NCBI GenBank assembly: GCA_024349765.1
Contig: AP026073.1
Span: 5,952,001 to 6,016,000, forward strand
Length of the DNA: 64,000 bases
Origin: Streptomyces nigrescens
Lineage (GTDB): Bacteria > Actinomycetota > Actinomycetes > Streptomycetales > Streptomycetaceae
Reading direction: 5' to 3'
Position numbers and translations under genes: made by a program. The notes beneath the pieces were generated by a model. That model was not told the DNA's origin. It worked only from the letters and a program-made list of their open reading frames with translations, and did no database searches. The first letter of the stretch is position 1. Each line of letters begins with the position of its first letter. Positions 54,083-63,395 of the stretch are shown in pieces.

Positions 54083-55099
54083 ATGACCGTGGAGGATGAC
54101 GACAGCCCGCCGCATCGCGTGGTCGCCCTGGTCCACGCGCCCCAGGGGCCCTTCGAACTCGGTTGTGCGGCGGAGGTGTTCGGGACCCGCCGCCCCGGTG
54201 TGCCCGTGCGCTACGAGTTCACGGTGTGTGCGGAGACGCCGGGGCCGGTGCGGACGACGGCCGGTTACGACATGCTCGTCAGCGCCGGGCTGTCCGCGCT
54301 GGCCGCGGCGGACACGGTCGTCGTCCCGGGGTGGATCCCGCTGGACGAGCCGCTGTCCCCCGCCGTCCGCGAGGCCGTGCTCGCCGCGCACCGCAACGGC
54401 GCGCGGCTGGTCAGCATCTGCTCCGGAGTCTTCGCGCTGGCGCAGACCGGTCTGCTCGACGGCCGCCGGGCGACCACGCACTGGGCTCGGGCGGCCGAAC
54501 TGGCGCTTCGTTTCCCGGAGTTGGAGGTGGACGCCGGGGTGCTGTACATCGACCACGGCGATGTGGCCACGAGTGCGGGGGCGGCGGCCGGGGTCGATCT
54601 CTGTCTGCACCTCGTACGGAACGACCACGGCGCGGCCCACGCGGCGCGGATCGCCCGGCACATGGTCATGCCGCCGCACCGGGAAGGGGGCCAGGCCCAG
54701 TACGCCGCCCCGGCCGCGCAGGACCGGATCGATCCGGCGCCGGCGATGGAGCGGTCGCTGGCCCCGTTGCTGGAGTGGGTCGCGGAGCGGCTGTCCGAAC
54801 CGGTGACGGTGGAGGACATGGCGGAGCGGCTGCGGGTCTCCGCGCGGACCCTGGCCCGCCGGTTCGCCGAGCAGCTCGGTACCAGTCCCGGCCAGTGGCT
54901 GCTGGGCCGGCGGATCACCGCGGCCCGGACCCTGCTGGAGGAGACCGATCTGCCCGTCGAGGCGGTCGCGGTGCGGGTCGGCCTGTCCTCGGCGACCAAC
55001 CTCCGGCGCCGCTTCCAGCAGGCCCTGCACACCACGCCGGCGGCGTACCGGCGGGCGTTCCGCACGACGGGCAAAGGGTCCGGGGAACGGAAAAGCTGA
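54083..55099 (+). CDS. GlxA-type AraC family regulator (DJ-1/PfpI domain + AraC)
   Basis: 338 residues. The N-terminal DJ-1/PfpI-like domain (about 10-190) has VVVPGWIPLDEPLSP and LVSICSGVFALAQTGLLDGR with Cys in the nucleophile-elbow position (SICSG). The C-terminal AraC domain (about 230-330) has two helix-turn-helix units: VTVEDMAERLRVSARTLARR and LPVEAVAVRVGLSSATNLRR. ATG 54083. Divergent from the cupin gene. This architecture matches GlxA-like regulators; the signal is unknown. Confidence 0.88.
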   Translation: MTVEDDDSPPHRVVALVHAPQGPFELGCAAEVFGTRRPGVPVRYEFTVCAETPGPVRTTAGYDMLVSAGLSALAAADTVVVPGWIPLDEPLSPAVREAVLAAHRNGARLVSICSGVFALAQTGLLDGRRATTHWARAAELALRFPELEVDAGVLYIDHGDVATSAGAAAGVDLCLHLVRNDHGAAHAARIARHMVMPPHREGGQAQYAAPAAQDRIDPAPAMERSLAPLLEWVAERLSEPVTVEDMAERLRVSARTLARRFAEQLGTSPGQWLLGRRITAARTLLEETDLPVEAVAVRVGLSSATNLRRRFQQALHTTPAAYRRAFRTTGKGSGERKS

Positions 55100-55128
55100 T
55101 GCCCCGGACCGCCTGTCGGTCCGGGGCA
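55100..55128. terminator. Terminator between AraC-type gene and glcP
   Basis: TGCCCCGGACCG (55100-55111) and CGGTCCGGGGCA (55117-55128) form a 12-bp perfect stem with a five-base loop between convergent genes. Confidence 0.85.
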
Positions 55129-55163
55129 ACAGCTTGCACTGAGGAGTGGGCTGGCGGGGGGGG

Positions 55164-56582
55164 TTAGCCCATCTCCTCCAACGCCTTGCCCTTCGTCTCC
55201 TTCACGAACTTGAGCACGAAGGGGATCGAGAGCAGGGCGAAGAACATGTAGATCACATAGGTACCCGAGAGGTTCCAGTCGGACAGGCTCGGGAAGCTGG
55301 CCGTGATGGCCCAGTTGGCGATCCACTGCGCGGAGGCGGCGACGCCCAGCGCGGCGGCGCGGATCTTGTTCGGGAACATCTCGCCGAGGAAGACCCAGAC
55401 CACGACGCCCCAGGAGAGGGCGAAGAAGAGCACGAAGACGTGGGCGGCGATCAGGGCCACGGTGCCTTCGGTGGCCGGCAGGGTGCCGGCCGCGGTCTTG
55501 GCGGAGAAGGCCCAGGCCTCCAGGCCGAGCGCGACGGCCATACCGACCGAGCCGATCAGTGCCAGCGGGCGGCGGCCGATCTTGTCGACGAAGATCATCG
55601 CGATCACGGTGCCGATGATGTTGATGATCGACGTGGTGAAGCTGTAGAAGAACGAGCTCTCGGGGTTGATGCCGACGGACTGCCACAGCGTCGAGGAGTA
55701 GTAGAACGCCACGTTGATGCCGACCAGCTGCTGGAAGACCGAGAGGCCGATGCCGACCCAGACGATCGGCAGGAAGCCCATCTTGCTGCCGAGCAGGTCC
55801 TTGAAGCTCGACTTGTGCTCGCGGCGCATCGCGTCCTGGATCTCGGTGAGCCGGGTGTCGAGGTTGACGGTGTGGCCCTCGACCTCGGCCAGCACCTCCT
55901 TGGCCCGGGTCATCTTGCCGATGGAGATCAGGTAACGCGGCGACTCGGGGATCGCGAAGGACAGCAGGCCGTAGAGGACGGCCGGGATGACCATCACGCC
56001 GAGCATCCACTGCCAGGCCTCCAGGCCGGCGATGGTGCCGCGCTGCTTGCCGTCGGCGAGGTTGAGGATGCCCCAGTTGACGAGCTGGGAGATGGCGATG
56101 CCGATGACGATGGCGGCCTGCTGGAAGGAGCCGAGGCGGCCGCGGTAGGCGGGCGGCGAGACCTCGGCGATGTAGGCCGGGCCGATGACCGAGGCCATAC
56201 CGATGGCGAAGCCGCCGATGATCCGCCAGAGGGCGAGGTCCCACAGCGCGAACGGCAGGGCGGATCCCACGGCGCTGACGGTGAACAGCACCGAGGCGAT
56301 CTGCATCACCCGGATGCGTCCTATCCGGTCGGCGATCCGGCCGGCGGTGGCGGCTCCGATGGCGCAGCCGATCAGCGCGACGGCGATCACCTGGGCCAGG
56401 ACGGCGGACCCGACGTCGTAGCGGCTGCGGATCGCCTCGACGGCGCCGTTGATCACGGAACTGTCGTAGCCGAAGAGAAAGCCGCCCATCGCGGCAGCCG
56501 CGGTGATGAAGATGACATGGCCGAGGTGGTCGGGGTGGGCCTTGCGGCCTTCCGGGACCGTCGGCTGCGCGGTGCTGGTCAA
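55164..56582 (-). CDS. glcP: Glucose permease GlcP (sugar porter, MFS)
   Basis: 472 residues with twelve TM helices. Sugar-porter signatures: GGFLFGYDSSVINGAVEAI, GRIADRIGRIRVM (motif A), AEVSPPAYRGRLGSFQQAAI, PESPRYL at the end of the first half, the QQLVGINVAFYYSS sugar-site segment in TM7, and DKIGRRPL. Gene position beside smc matches glcP1 of S. coelicolor, the main glucose uptake system and the route for glucose repression through GlkA. Start is TTG at 56582 with GGAG upstream. Confidence 0.9.
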   Translation of the reverse strand: MTSTAQPTVPEGRKAHPDHLGHVIFITAAAAMGGFLFGYDSSVINGAVEAIRSRYDVGSAVLAQVIAVALIGCAIGAATAGRIADRIGRIRVMQIASVLFTVSAVGSALPFALWDLALWRIIGGFAIGMASVIGPAYIAEVSPPAYRGRLGSFQQAAIVIGIAISQLVNWGILNLADGKQRGTIAGLEAWQWMLGVMVIPAVLYGLLSFAIPESPRYLISIGKMTRAKEVLAEVEGHTVNLDTRLTEIQDAMRREHKSSFKDLLGSKMGFLPIVWVGIGLSVFQQLVGINVAFYYSSTLWQSVGINPESSFFYSFTTSIINIIGTVIAMIFVDKIGRRPLALIGSVGMAVALGLEAWAFSAKTAAGTLPATEGTVALIAAHVFVLFFALSWGVVVWVFLGEMFPNKIRAAALGVAASAQWIANWAITASFPSLSDWNLSGTYVIYMFFALLSIPFVLKFVKETKGKALEEMG

Positions 56583-56663
56583 CGTGAACTCCAGTGGCCC
56601 GGCTGCGCTGCCGGGCGTAGGGGGCTGGCCCTTCTAGTGGTGCATAGGTTGGGGGTACCCACC

Positions 56664-56717
56664 ACTTGAAGGTAAAAGCAACGTTGCAGAGACTATGCCT
56701 TCAAGTTTCGAAGTCAA
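56664..56717 (-). promoter_or_regulatory. glcP promoter with LacI-type operator
   Basis: Minus strand: TTGACT (56717-56712), 16 bases, TAGTCT (56695-56690), a good -35/-10 pair. GCAACGTTGC (56678-56687) is a perfect palindrome with the central AACGTT typical of LacI-family operators and overlaps the expected transcription start. ACTTGAAGG and CCTTCAAGT (56664-56672 and 56698-56706) are exact inverted copies that straddle the -10. Confidence 0.75.
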
Positions 56718-56814
56718 TAGGCCGAGATGGATTTGTTTCCCCGCAGTTCAGGGGAGGGTTCATTCAACTTGTGAATTGATCAGGAACTGATGCCGCGTCG
56801 GACACGCGCTGCGA

Positions 56815-59800
56815 TCAATGCAGCCGCTGGCTGATGACCTTCGAGACGCCGTCCCCTTGCATCGATACCCCGTACAGGGCGTCCGCGACCTCCATCGTGC
56901 GCTTCTGGTGCGTGATCACGATGAGCTGGGAGCTCTCCTGCAGCTCCTCCATGATCCGGATCAGCCGCTGGAGATTGGTGTCGTCCAGCGCCGCCTCGAC
57001 CTCGTCCATGACGTAGAACGGGCTGGGCCGCGCCTTGAAGATCGACACCAGCAGGGCCACCGCGGTCAGCGACCGCTCGCCGCCCGACAGCAGCGACAGC
57101 CGCTTGACCTTCTTGCCCGGCGGCCGGGCCTCGACGTCCACGCCGGTCCCCAGCATGTCGTCCGGGTCGGTGAGCACCAGCCGCCCCTCGCCCCCGGGGA
57201 AGAGCCGCGCGAAGACGCCCTCGAACTCCCGGGCGGTGTCGTGGTACGCCTCGGTGAAGACCTGCTCCACCCGCTCGTCGACCTCCTTGACCACCCGCAA
57301 CAGGTCGGCCCGGGTCTTCTTCAAGTCTTCAAGCTGCTCGCTGAGGAACTGGTGGCGCTCCTCCAGCGCCGCGAACTCCTCCAACGCCAGTGGGTTCACC
57401 TTCCCGAGCTGCTGATACGCCCGCTCGGCGGCCCGCAGCCGCTTCTCCTGCTCGGCCCGTACATAGGGCACCGGCTGGTTGCGGGGGTGCTCCGGGTCGT
57501 CCGGCAGCGTCTCGCCCTCCGCCGGCGGCGACGGCGGCACGAGCTGGTCCGGGCCGTACTCGGACTGCAGCGCGGCCGGCTCCACCCCCAGCTCCTCCAG
57601 CGCCCGGGTCTCCAGCTGCTCGATCCGCAGCCGCTTCTCGGCGCCGAGCACCTCGCCCCGGTGCACCGAGTCGGTCAGCTTGTCCAGTTCGGACTTCAGG
57701 TCCCGGGCCGCGTTCCGCTCGGCCACCAGCGCCTGTTCCCGCTCGGCCTTGGCCCGCTCCGCGGCGGCCCGCTCCTCCTCGGCCCGGACCACCGACACCT
57801 CGACGTGCGCCAGCAGCTGCCGCGCCCCCGACGCCACCGCCCCGGCCACCGTCGCCTCGTGCCGCAGCCGGGCGCGCCGCCGCTCGGCCCGCGCCCGCGC
57901 CTCCCGCTCCGCGCGCGCCCCCCGGTCCAGCGCGTCCGCCCGCCCGGCCAGCGCCTTGACCCGCTCCTCGTGCGTACGCGCCTGGAGCCGGGCCTCCATC
58001 TCCGTCTGCCGGGCGTTGGCCCCGTCCGCCGCCAGCCGGTCCCGTACGGAGGTGTCGGGCTCCTCGTCGCCGACGCCCGGCTCCTCCTCGGCGACGGCCA
58101 GCCGCTCGGCCAGCTCCTCGGCCTCCTCGGTGGCCCGGACCAGCGCCTCCTCCGCACGGGCGGCCGCCGCGGCGGCCCGCTCGGCCTCGCCGGCGGCCGC
58201 CCGGGCCTGCCCGCCGAGCCGACCCAGGTCCCCGGCGACCTTGGACTTCTCCCGGTCCGCGGCCCGCCGCCGCTCGGCCAGCTCCTCGACCAGCGCGGCG
58301 CACTCCGCCCGCCGCCCGTCCGCGGCCCGCTGCTCCTCGGCCAGCCGCCCACAGCGCGCCGCCAGCGCCTCCAGCTCGGCGGCCGCCTCGTCGACGGAGG
58401 CCTGCACCTCCAGCAGACTCGGCGCACCGGCCGAGCCGCCGTGCGCGAAGTGCGCCCCGAGCAGATCGCCCTCACCGGTCACGGCCAGCAGCTCCGGCCG
58501 CGCGGCCACCAGGTCCTCGGCGTCCTCCAGCGTCCCGACGACCACGACGTCCCGCAGCAGCCGGGCCACCGCGGCCGTCAACTCCGGGGGCCCCTGCACC
58601 AGTTGACCGGCCGGTACGGGCTCCGCGCGCGGCCCGGGCACCCGGTGCACGGCGGCCGGGGCGACGTCCGCCGCCCCGCCCTGCGCCGGCACCGTCCCCG
58701 TTCCGCCGGCCCCCAGCACCATCGCCGCCCGCCCGGCGTCCTGCTTGCGCAGCAGCCGGATGGCGTCGGCGGCGGTGGCCGGGTCGCTGACCGCGACCGC
58801 GTCCGCCGCCGCACCGAGCGCGGCGGCCACCGGAATCTCGAAGCCGGGCGTGACGGTCAGCAGTTCGGCGGCCGGCCCGAGCACCCCGCTGAGCTGCTCG
58901 GACGCGGCCAGCAGGGCACCGGTGCCGTCCTTGCGGCGCAGCCCGAGGGCGAGCGCGTCGTGCCGGGCGGCGGTCGCGGCGCGCTTGCGCTCGGCCGCGG
59001 TCAGCGCCTCCCGGGCGGCGGTCAGTGCGGCGTCCGCCTCGGCCAGCTCCCGGCGGGCCGCCTGGTGCCGGGCCGCGCTCTCCTCGTCGTCCGCGTCCAG
59101 CCCCTCGACCTCGGCCTTGAGCTGCTCGTACTCCTCCTGGGCCGCGGCCGCCCGCTGCCGGGCGTCGTCCCTGGCCTCGGCGAGCCGGCCGATCTCCGCC
59201 TGGGCCGACGCGGCCCGGCCGCGGGCCGCGGTGACCTGACCGCTGAGCCGGGCCAGGCCCTCGCGGCGGTCGGCGATGGCCCGGGCCAGGTCCCGCAGCC
59301 GCCGCTCCTCGTCCGCCAACTGGCGCTCCAGCGCGGCACGGTGCTCGACGGTGTCCTCCAGCGCCCGGGTCGCCGCCTCCAGCGCGGCCGCCAACTCCGC
59401 CTCCTGCTCGCGGATCCGGGCCGCCTCCCGCTCCATGTCGTCCGGGTCGCGCCCGGTCCGCTCCTCGGGCGGGGCCGCGGTGGCGCTCTTGACCCGCGCC
59501 TCGGCCAGCGAAATCGTGCCGCGCACCCGCTCGGCGAGCTGCGACAGCTCGTACCAGGTCTGCTGGGCGCGCTGCACCCGCGGGGTGAGCGCGCGGACCT
59601 CCTCCTCCAGGGCCGCCTCCCGGCGCTGGGCGGTGCGCAGCCGCTCCTCGGCGGCCTGCTTGCGCTCCTTGAGCGCCGCCTCGTCGGCGATCTCCGCCCG
59701 CAGCGCGGCGCGCTGCGTGACGAGGTCGTCGGCGAGCAGCCGCAGCCGGGCGTCCCGCAGATCGGCCTGGATGACGGCGGCGCGCCGGGCGACCGCGGCC

Positions 59801-60423
59801 TGCCGCCCGAGCGGTTTGAGCTGCCGCCGCAGCTCGTCGGTCAGGTCCTGGACGCGGGCGAGATTGGCCTTCATCGCCTCCAGCTTCCGCAGCGCCTTTT
59901 CCTTGCGCTTGCGGTGCTTGAGGACGCCGGCCGCCTCCTCGATGAAGGCCCGGCGGCCCATCGGATCGGCGTGCAGAACGGAATCGAGCTGGCCCTGCCC
60001 GACGATGACGTGCATCTCCCGGCCGATACCGGAATCGGAGAGCAATTCCTGGATATCGAGCAGCCGGCAGGTGTCCCCGTTGATCTGGTACTCGCTTCCG
60101 CCATTGCGGAACATGATCCGGGTCAGGGTGACTTCGGCGTACTCGATCGGCAGTGCACCGTCGGAGTTGTCGATGGTGAGCGAGACCTCGGCCCGGCCGA
60201 GCGGTGGCCGCCCGGTCGTCCCGGCGAAGATGACGTCCTCCATCTTCCCGCCGCGCAGCGACTTCGCGCCCTGCTCCCCCATGACCCACGACAGCGCGTC
60301 CACGACATTGGACTTGCCGGAACCGTTGGGGCCCACGACACAGGTGATTCCCGGTTCGAACCGGAGTGTCGTGGCGGAGGCGAAGGACTTGAAGCCTCGC
60401 AGGGTCAGACTCTTGAGGTGCAC
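56815..60423 (-). CDS. smc: Chromosome segregation protein SMC
   Basis: About 1,202 residues. N-terminal ATPase half: MHLKSLTLRGFKSFASATTL-type start (GTG 60423), Walker A GPNGSGKSN (about 32-40), QLDSVLHADP. Coiled coil to about 500, hinge about 505-690 containing FEIPVAAALGAAADAVAVSD, coiled coil again, then C-terminal LSGGERSLTAVALL (signature) and FYVMDEVEAALDD (Walker B). Works with ScpA/ScpB, absent here, to compact and separate chromosomes, which matters at sporulation. Very high Ala/Arg/Glu content makes the antisense strand open throughout. Confidence 0.96.
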   Translation of the reverse strand: MHLKSLTLRGFKSFASATTLRFEPGITCVVGPNGSGKSNVVDALSWVMGEQGAKSLRGGKMEDVIFAGTTGRPPLGRAEVSLTIDNSDGALPIEYAEVTLTRIMFRNGGSEYQINGDTCRLLDIQELLSDSGIGREMHVIVGQGQLDSVLHADPMGRRAFIEEAAGVLKHRKRKEKALRKLEAMKANLARVQDLTDELRRQLKPLGRQAAVARRAAVIQADLRDARLRLLADDLVTQRAALRAEIADEAALKERKQAAEERLRTAQRREAALEEEVRALTPRVQRAQQTWYELSQLAERVRGTISLAEARVKSATAAPPEERTGRDPDDMEREAARIREQEAELAAALEAATRALEDTVEHRAALERQLADEERRLRDLARAIADRREGLARLSGQVTAARGRAASAQAEIGRLAEARDDARQRAAAAQEEYEQLKAEVEGLDADDEESAARHQAARRELAEADAALTAAREALTAAERKRAATAARHDALALGLRRKDGTGALLAASEQLSGVLGPAAELLTVTPGFEIPVAAALGAAADAVAVSDPATAADAIRLLRKQDAGRAAMVLGAGGTGTVPAQGGAADVAPAAVHRVPGPRAEPVPAGQLVQGPPELTAAVARLLRDVVVVGTLEDAEDLVAARPELLAVTGEGDLLGAHFAHGGSAGAPSLLEVQASVDEAAAELEALAARCGRLAEEQRAADGRRAECAALVEELAERRRAADREKSKVAGDLGRLGGQARAAAGEAERAAAAAARAEEALVRATEEAEELAERLAVAEEEPGVGDEEPDTSVRDRLAADGANARQTEMEARLQARTHEERVKALAGRADALDRGARAEREARARAERRRARLRHEATVAGAVASGARQLLAHVEVSVVRAEEERAAAERAKAEREQALVAERNAARDLKSELDKLTDSVHRGEVLGAEKRLRIEQLETRALEELGVEPAALQSEYGPDQLVPPSPPAEGETLPDDPEHPRNQPVPYVRAEQEKRLRAAERAYQQLGKVNPLALEEFAALEERHQFLSEQLEDLKKTRADLLRVVKEVDERVEQVFTEAYHDTAREFEGVFARLFPGGEGRLVLTDPDDMLGTGVDVEARPPGKKVKRLSLLSGGERSLTAVALLVSIFKARPSPFYVMDEVEAALDDTNLQRLIRIMEELQESSQLIVITHQKRTMEVADALYGVSMQGDGVSKVISQRLH

Positions 60424-60780
60424 GCCGTTGGACTCTACCGGCCGCCCCTTGACGGGCCACCCCAACATTCCGCCGCCGGCCCCCGCCCCCGGTACGCACC
60501 CAGGGCACCTGGGGATACCGCGCCGTTCATTTTCGGTTTCACCGCGGAAAGCGAAGGGCACATCATGCGGTAAGGGAGGGGCGGGCCGGCCGGAGCGGCC
60601 GTATCGGTCACAGGCCGCATTGATCGCGGACGGTATCCATCACGAGAAGTGCCGGACGGCGGACGACCGGCCGGGCAGAGATCCGGGAAACGACGAAGGG
60701 ACGCCGAAGCGTCCCTTGCAGATCTTGAAGAGAGCGGTGCCTCAAGCGGCTGGCAAGCAGCCCTACCGGCCCTCGTCGGG
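60424..60780. terminator. Gap upstream of smc with a terminator hairpin
   Basis: AAGGGACGC (60696-60704), CGAA loop, GCGTCCCTT (60709-60717) form a 9-bp perfect stem 60 bases after the small coiled-coil gene on the minus strand and probably end its transcript. The remaining bases should carry the smc promoter. No gene is supported. Confidence 0.6.
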
Positions 60781-60984
60781 TCAGGTGAGCGCGGGCTCCG
60801 CCTGGGGTACGTCGATGTCGAGCATCGAGTCGTCGCGACGTGCGGCAGCGGACAGCATGTCGTTTTCGGCCTGCATCCGGATAAGCTCGGATTCAAGGTC
60901 TTGGACGCGCTGCTGAAGCCGTCGCATCTCGGAGAGGACTCGGGGGTCGGAGCCGCCGACGTAACCGAGAAGCGCCTTTGCCAT
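60781..60984 (-). CDS. Small conserved coiled-coil protein
   Basis: 67 residues: MAKALLGYVGGSDPRVLSEM, then a heptad-like helix RRLQQRVQDLESELIRMQAE that should form a coiled coil, and an acidic tail. GGAGG lies ten bases before ATG 60984. I recall similar short proteins with the same MAKALLGYVGG start upstream of smc in other actinobacteria, but no function. Codon use is less GC-biased than neighbours, as often seen in small highly expressed genes. Confidence 0.75.
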   Translation of the reverse strand: MAKALLGYVGGSDPRVLSEMRRLQQRVQDLESELIRMQAENDMLSAAARRDDSMLDIDVPQAEPALT

Positions 60985-61364
60985 GATGGATGGTCCTCCA
61001 CAATGAGTGACCGACCGAAGCGGTGTGGGTCGTGAGGGATTCGCACCCGCGGCTTGTCATTCTCTGGTGTACTCAATGCCAAACAGCTAAGGTGCGCGGG
61101 GATTCCAGAGTCTCACCAAACGGTTAGACGGTCAACACGATCACACCCCGTATCCTCGGGCACCTGAGAGTGCGCGGCCGCGAGGGCGCTGCGCCGACTC
61201 CCCAGAAAGGTCCCGCGGGGGCGTGGAGATCATCCGTACAGCGGCAGCCTTGCACGGGTCGGCCGAGTTGGCAACCACCAGGCCTTATCCGCCGTAAGCA
61301 GCTGACGAAGACGCACCGCCAAGATCGCGGATATCGGCCGTACGGCCGGTTCCGGTGGCCGGTA
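60985..61364. other. Gene-free gap with promoter elements
   Basis: Between acyP and the coiled-coil gene, both on the minus strand. TTGACC occurs on the minus strand near 61127-61132. CCGGTTCCGGTGGCCGG gives a local hairpin near 61347. A tRNA-like T-arm sequence at 61036-61048 has no partner halves. Nothing else was seen. Confidence 0.4.
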
Positions 61365-61646
61365 TCAGCGGATCTCGAAGCCGTCGTAACCGCCCCGCGG
61401 CGTGGCCCATATCTCAGTGACTCCGTCTACTCGCCCGGGCGTGTCACCGGTCCGCAGCCAGTCGAGCAACTGATCGCACCGGTCCTTCGGGCCCTCGGCG
61501 ACCACCTGGACGCGGCCGTCTTCGAGATTGCTCGCGAATCCGCTGAGTTCACCGATTCGCAGGGCGTTCGCACGGGTGAACCAGCGGAACCCCACACCCT
61601 GCACCCGCCCCCGTACCCATGCGGTCACCCGCACCTCTTCTTCCAT
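61365..61646 (-). CDS. acyP: Acylphosphatase
   Basis: 93 residues. Hydrolyses acyl phosphates such as carbamoyl phosphate. The active-site segment is [19 protein letters not shown], with the phosphate-binding loop and catalytic Arg (VQGVGFR), and the catalytic Asn in [19 protein letters not shown] (ASN). Length is standard. ATG 61646. It sits upstream of the smc region, an arrangement common in streptomycetes, and is divergent from the CAP-domain gene. Confidence 0.95.
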   Translation of the reverse strand: MEEEVRVTAWVRGRVQGVGFRWFTRANALRIGELSGFASNLEDGRVQVVAEGPKDRCDQLLDWLRTGDTPGRVDGVTEIWATPRGGYDGFEIR

Positions 61647-61777
61647 GTGTGCACGTTAACTGGCCAATTGCTCAACGGACACTTCGGCCCCATGCGTCAT
61701 GGCGTACAGTCCCCCGACAGCGAAACTCACCCTTACGGGTGAGCGTGTTGACGCTGAGGACGGAAGGAAGACAGCGG

Positions 61778-62722
61778 ATGGGCCGCCATCGACGTCTTGC
61801 GAACCCCACGCCGGCAGCCCCCGGCCCACGGCCTGTTGACGCCCCGACGGCAACGGGACCGGCCGCCGGCCAGGCCGGCCCGGTGCGGCACCGCTCGCAC
61901 CGTGCTGCCCGCCCCAGGGGCGCGGCACCGGTGCGCACCGGCCTGCTCGGCGTCTCCGCGGCGATGGCGATGGGGGCCGTGGCGGTCGCCTCCGGACTGA
62001 TCCCGGGCGGCGGCCAGTTCGACGGCGGTACGGGCGACGGGCCCGGCGAGCGGGTACGGGCCGGCGCCCTGCCGGAGACCACCGCGCCGCAGGGGGGCCT
62101 CTCGGCGTCCCCCACCGATCGCGCCACCCTCCCGGCCAGCCGCGGCAGCGCCCGCTCCGCGGTTCCCGGCAGCACCGGCCCCACCACCCCGACGACCTCC
62201 CCCTCGCCGCACCGCCCCGCCAAGTCCCCCACCCGAAAGGCCGATTCACCGTCCGGCTCCGCCGCGCCAACCGGCCACCCGTCGGCCTCCGCGTCCACGG
62301 CTTCCCCGCACCCCACCGTGTCCGCCGCCGGCGGCACCGGCAATGAGTCGTCGGCCGAGGCCCAGGTGCTGGCCCTGGTCAACCAGGAGCGGTCCAAGGC
62401 CGGCTGCTCCCCCGTGACCGCCGATCCGGAACTGGCCTCCCTCGCCCAGCGGTTCAGTGACGACATGGCCCGCCGCAACTTCTTCGACCACACCGACCCC
62501 GACGGCCACACCCCCTGGGACCGCGCCGAGGCCCAGGGCATCAGCGACCTCGGCGGCGAGAACATCGCCCGCGGCCAGGCCACCGCCCAGGCCGTCATGG
62601 ACACCTGGATGCACAGCCCCGGCCACCGCGCCAACATCCTCAACTGCGAGTACAAGACCCTCGGCGTCGGCGCCCACTTCGGACCGGGCGGGCCGTGGTG
62701 GACCCAGGACTTCGGCTTCTGA
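61778..62722 (+). CDS. Membrane-anchored or secreted CAP-domain (SCP/PR-1-like) protein
   Basis: 314 residues. An N-terminal hydrophilic region of about 50 residues precedes a single hydrophobic segment (GLLGVSAAMAMGAVAVASGL, about 55-75). A Pro/Ser/Thr-rich linker of about 110 residues follows, then a CAP domain (about 195-314). The CAP domain shows LALVNQERSKAGC, FSDDMARRNFFDHTDPDG (His and Asp), GENIARG, and HSPGHRANIL with the second His. ATG 61778 follows GGAAG. Extracellular with unknown activity; CAP proteins bind lipids or act as inhibitors in other organisms. Confidence 0.85.
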   Translation: MGRHRRLANPTPAAPGPRPVDAPTATGPAAGQAGPVRHRSHRAARPRGAAPVRTGLLGVSAAMAMGAVAVASGLIPGGGQFDGGTGDGPGERVRAGALPETTAPQGGLSASPTDRATLPASRGSARSAVPGSTGPTTPTTSPSPHRPAKSPTRKADSPSGSAAPTGHPSASASTASPHPTVSAAGGTGNESSAEAQVLALVNQERSKAGCSPVTADPELASLAQRFSDDMARRNFFDHTDPDGHTPWDRAEAQGISDLGGENIARGQATAQAVMDTWMHSPGHRANILNCEYKTLGVGAHFGPGGPWWTQDFGF

Positions 62723-62871
62723 CCCGCGCGCCGACCGGCCTCCGCAAGGACCCGGCCGCTGACCTGCGCCTGAGGGGCTCCTGACCCGCCCCCGCGCCCC
62801 GGGAGGGCGCTCTGGTGCGCCGTTCATGCGCCCTGCATATGCCACCGAGACCCCCGGTAACTTCGCCGTCC

Positions 62872-63258
62872 ATGAAGGGACTGGGGAAGTACTGGGGATG
62901 GGCGGTCTTCGCGGTGCTGATCGCGGCCTGGCTGACCTCGGCGTTCGGACCGGGGGTGCTGCTGACCCTCTCGGCGCTGAGCACCGTGTACTTCTTCTTC
63001 CGCGTCCCGGCGTGGTGTGGCGCCTCGGGGCGGGAGGGGACGTGCCGCAACAACAGCCAGGGCGTCCTGATGGGCTGCCATCTCCGTCAGCACAAGTGGC
63101 AGAAGTTCAAGCTGGTCGTCGTGCGGGAACGGTGGCGCCAGCTGGCGAGGGAACTGTTCCCCAACGCGACGTCCGCCCTGGCGACGATCGGCGGCGTCCT
63201 CGCGGTGCTGTCGGGTGTCGCCTCCGTGCTGCAGCCGTTCTGGGGGAAGGGCTGGTAG
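62872..63258 (+). CDS. Small membrane protein of unknown function
   Basis: About 128 residues. Two N-terminal hydrophobic segments (YWGWAVFAVLIAAWLTSAFG, GVLLTLSALSTVYFFFRVPA) and one near the C-terminus (LATIGGVLAVLSGVASVLQP). Between them is a basic cytoplasmic stretch with three cysteines (WCGASGREGTCRNNSQ, GCHLRQHKWQKF). The ATG at 62872 has no clear ribosome-binding site; the frame is open to 62815. Family not recognised. A strong terminator follows. Confidence 0.65.
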   Translation: MKGLGKYWGWAVFAVLIAAWLTSAFGPGVLLTLSALSTVYFFFRVPAWCGASGREGTCRNNSQGVLMGCHLRQHKWQKFKLVVVRERWRQLARELFPNATSALATIGGVLAVLSGVASVLQPFWGKGW

Positions 63259-63284
63259 CCGCGCGCTGTGGGGACGTGAGCGCG

Positions 63285-63322
63285 CAGGGCCTCTGACCGA
63301 GAGGTGCCGGTCAGAGGCCCTG
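63285..63322. terminator. Bidirectional terminator
   Basis: CAGGGCCTCTGACC (63285-63298) and GGTCAGAGGCCCTG (63309-63322) form a 14-bp perfect stem with a ten-base loop between convergent genes. Confidence 0.88.
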
Positions 63323-63395
63323 GTGCCGGCCCGGAGGCCCTTCACGCACCGTAGCGGCCGGGCCTGCGGGGTCGTGATGCCCGGGTCCGTGCCGG

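Noticed and set aside
56818-60573. A 1,251-codon plus-strand frame
   Set aside because: Full antisense of smc; its Leu/Arg/Gly/Gln repeats reflect the complement of Ala/Glu/Arg coiled-coil codons.
61036-61048. A tRNA-like T-arm (GGGTGCGAATCCC on the minus strand)
   Set aside because: No matching acceptor stem, anticodon arm or D-arm within 90 bases, and the T-loop deviates from TTCGAAT.
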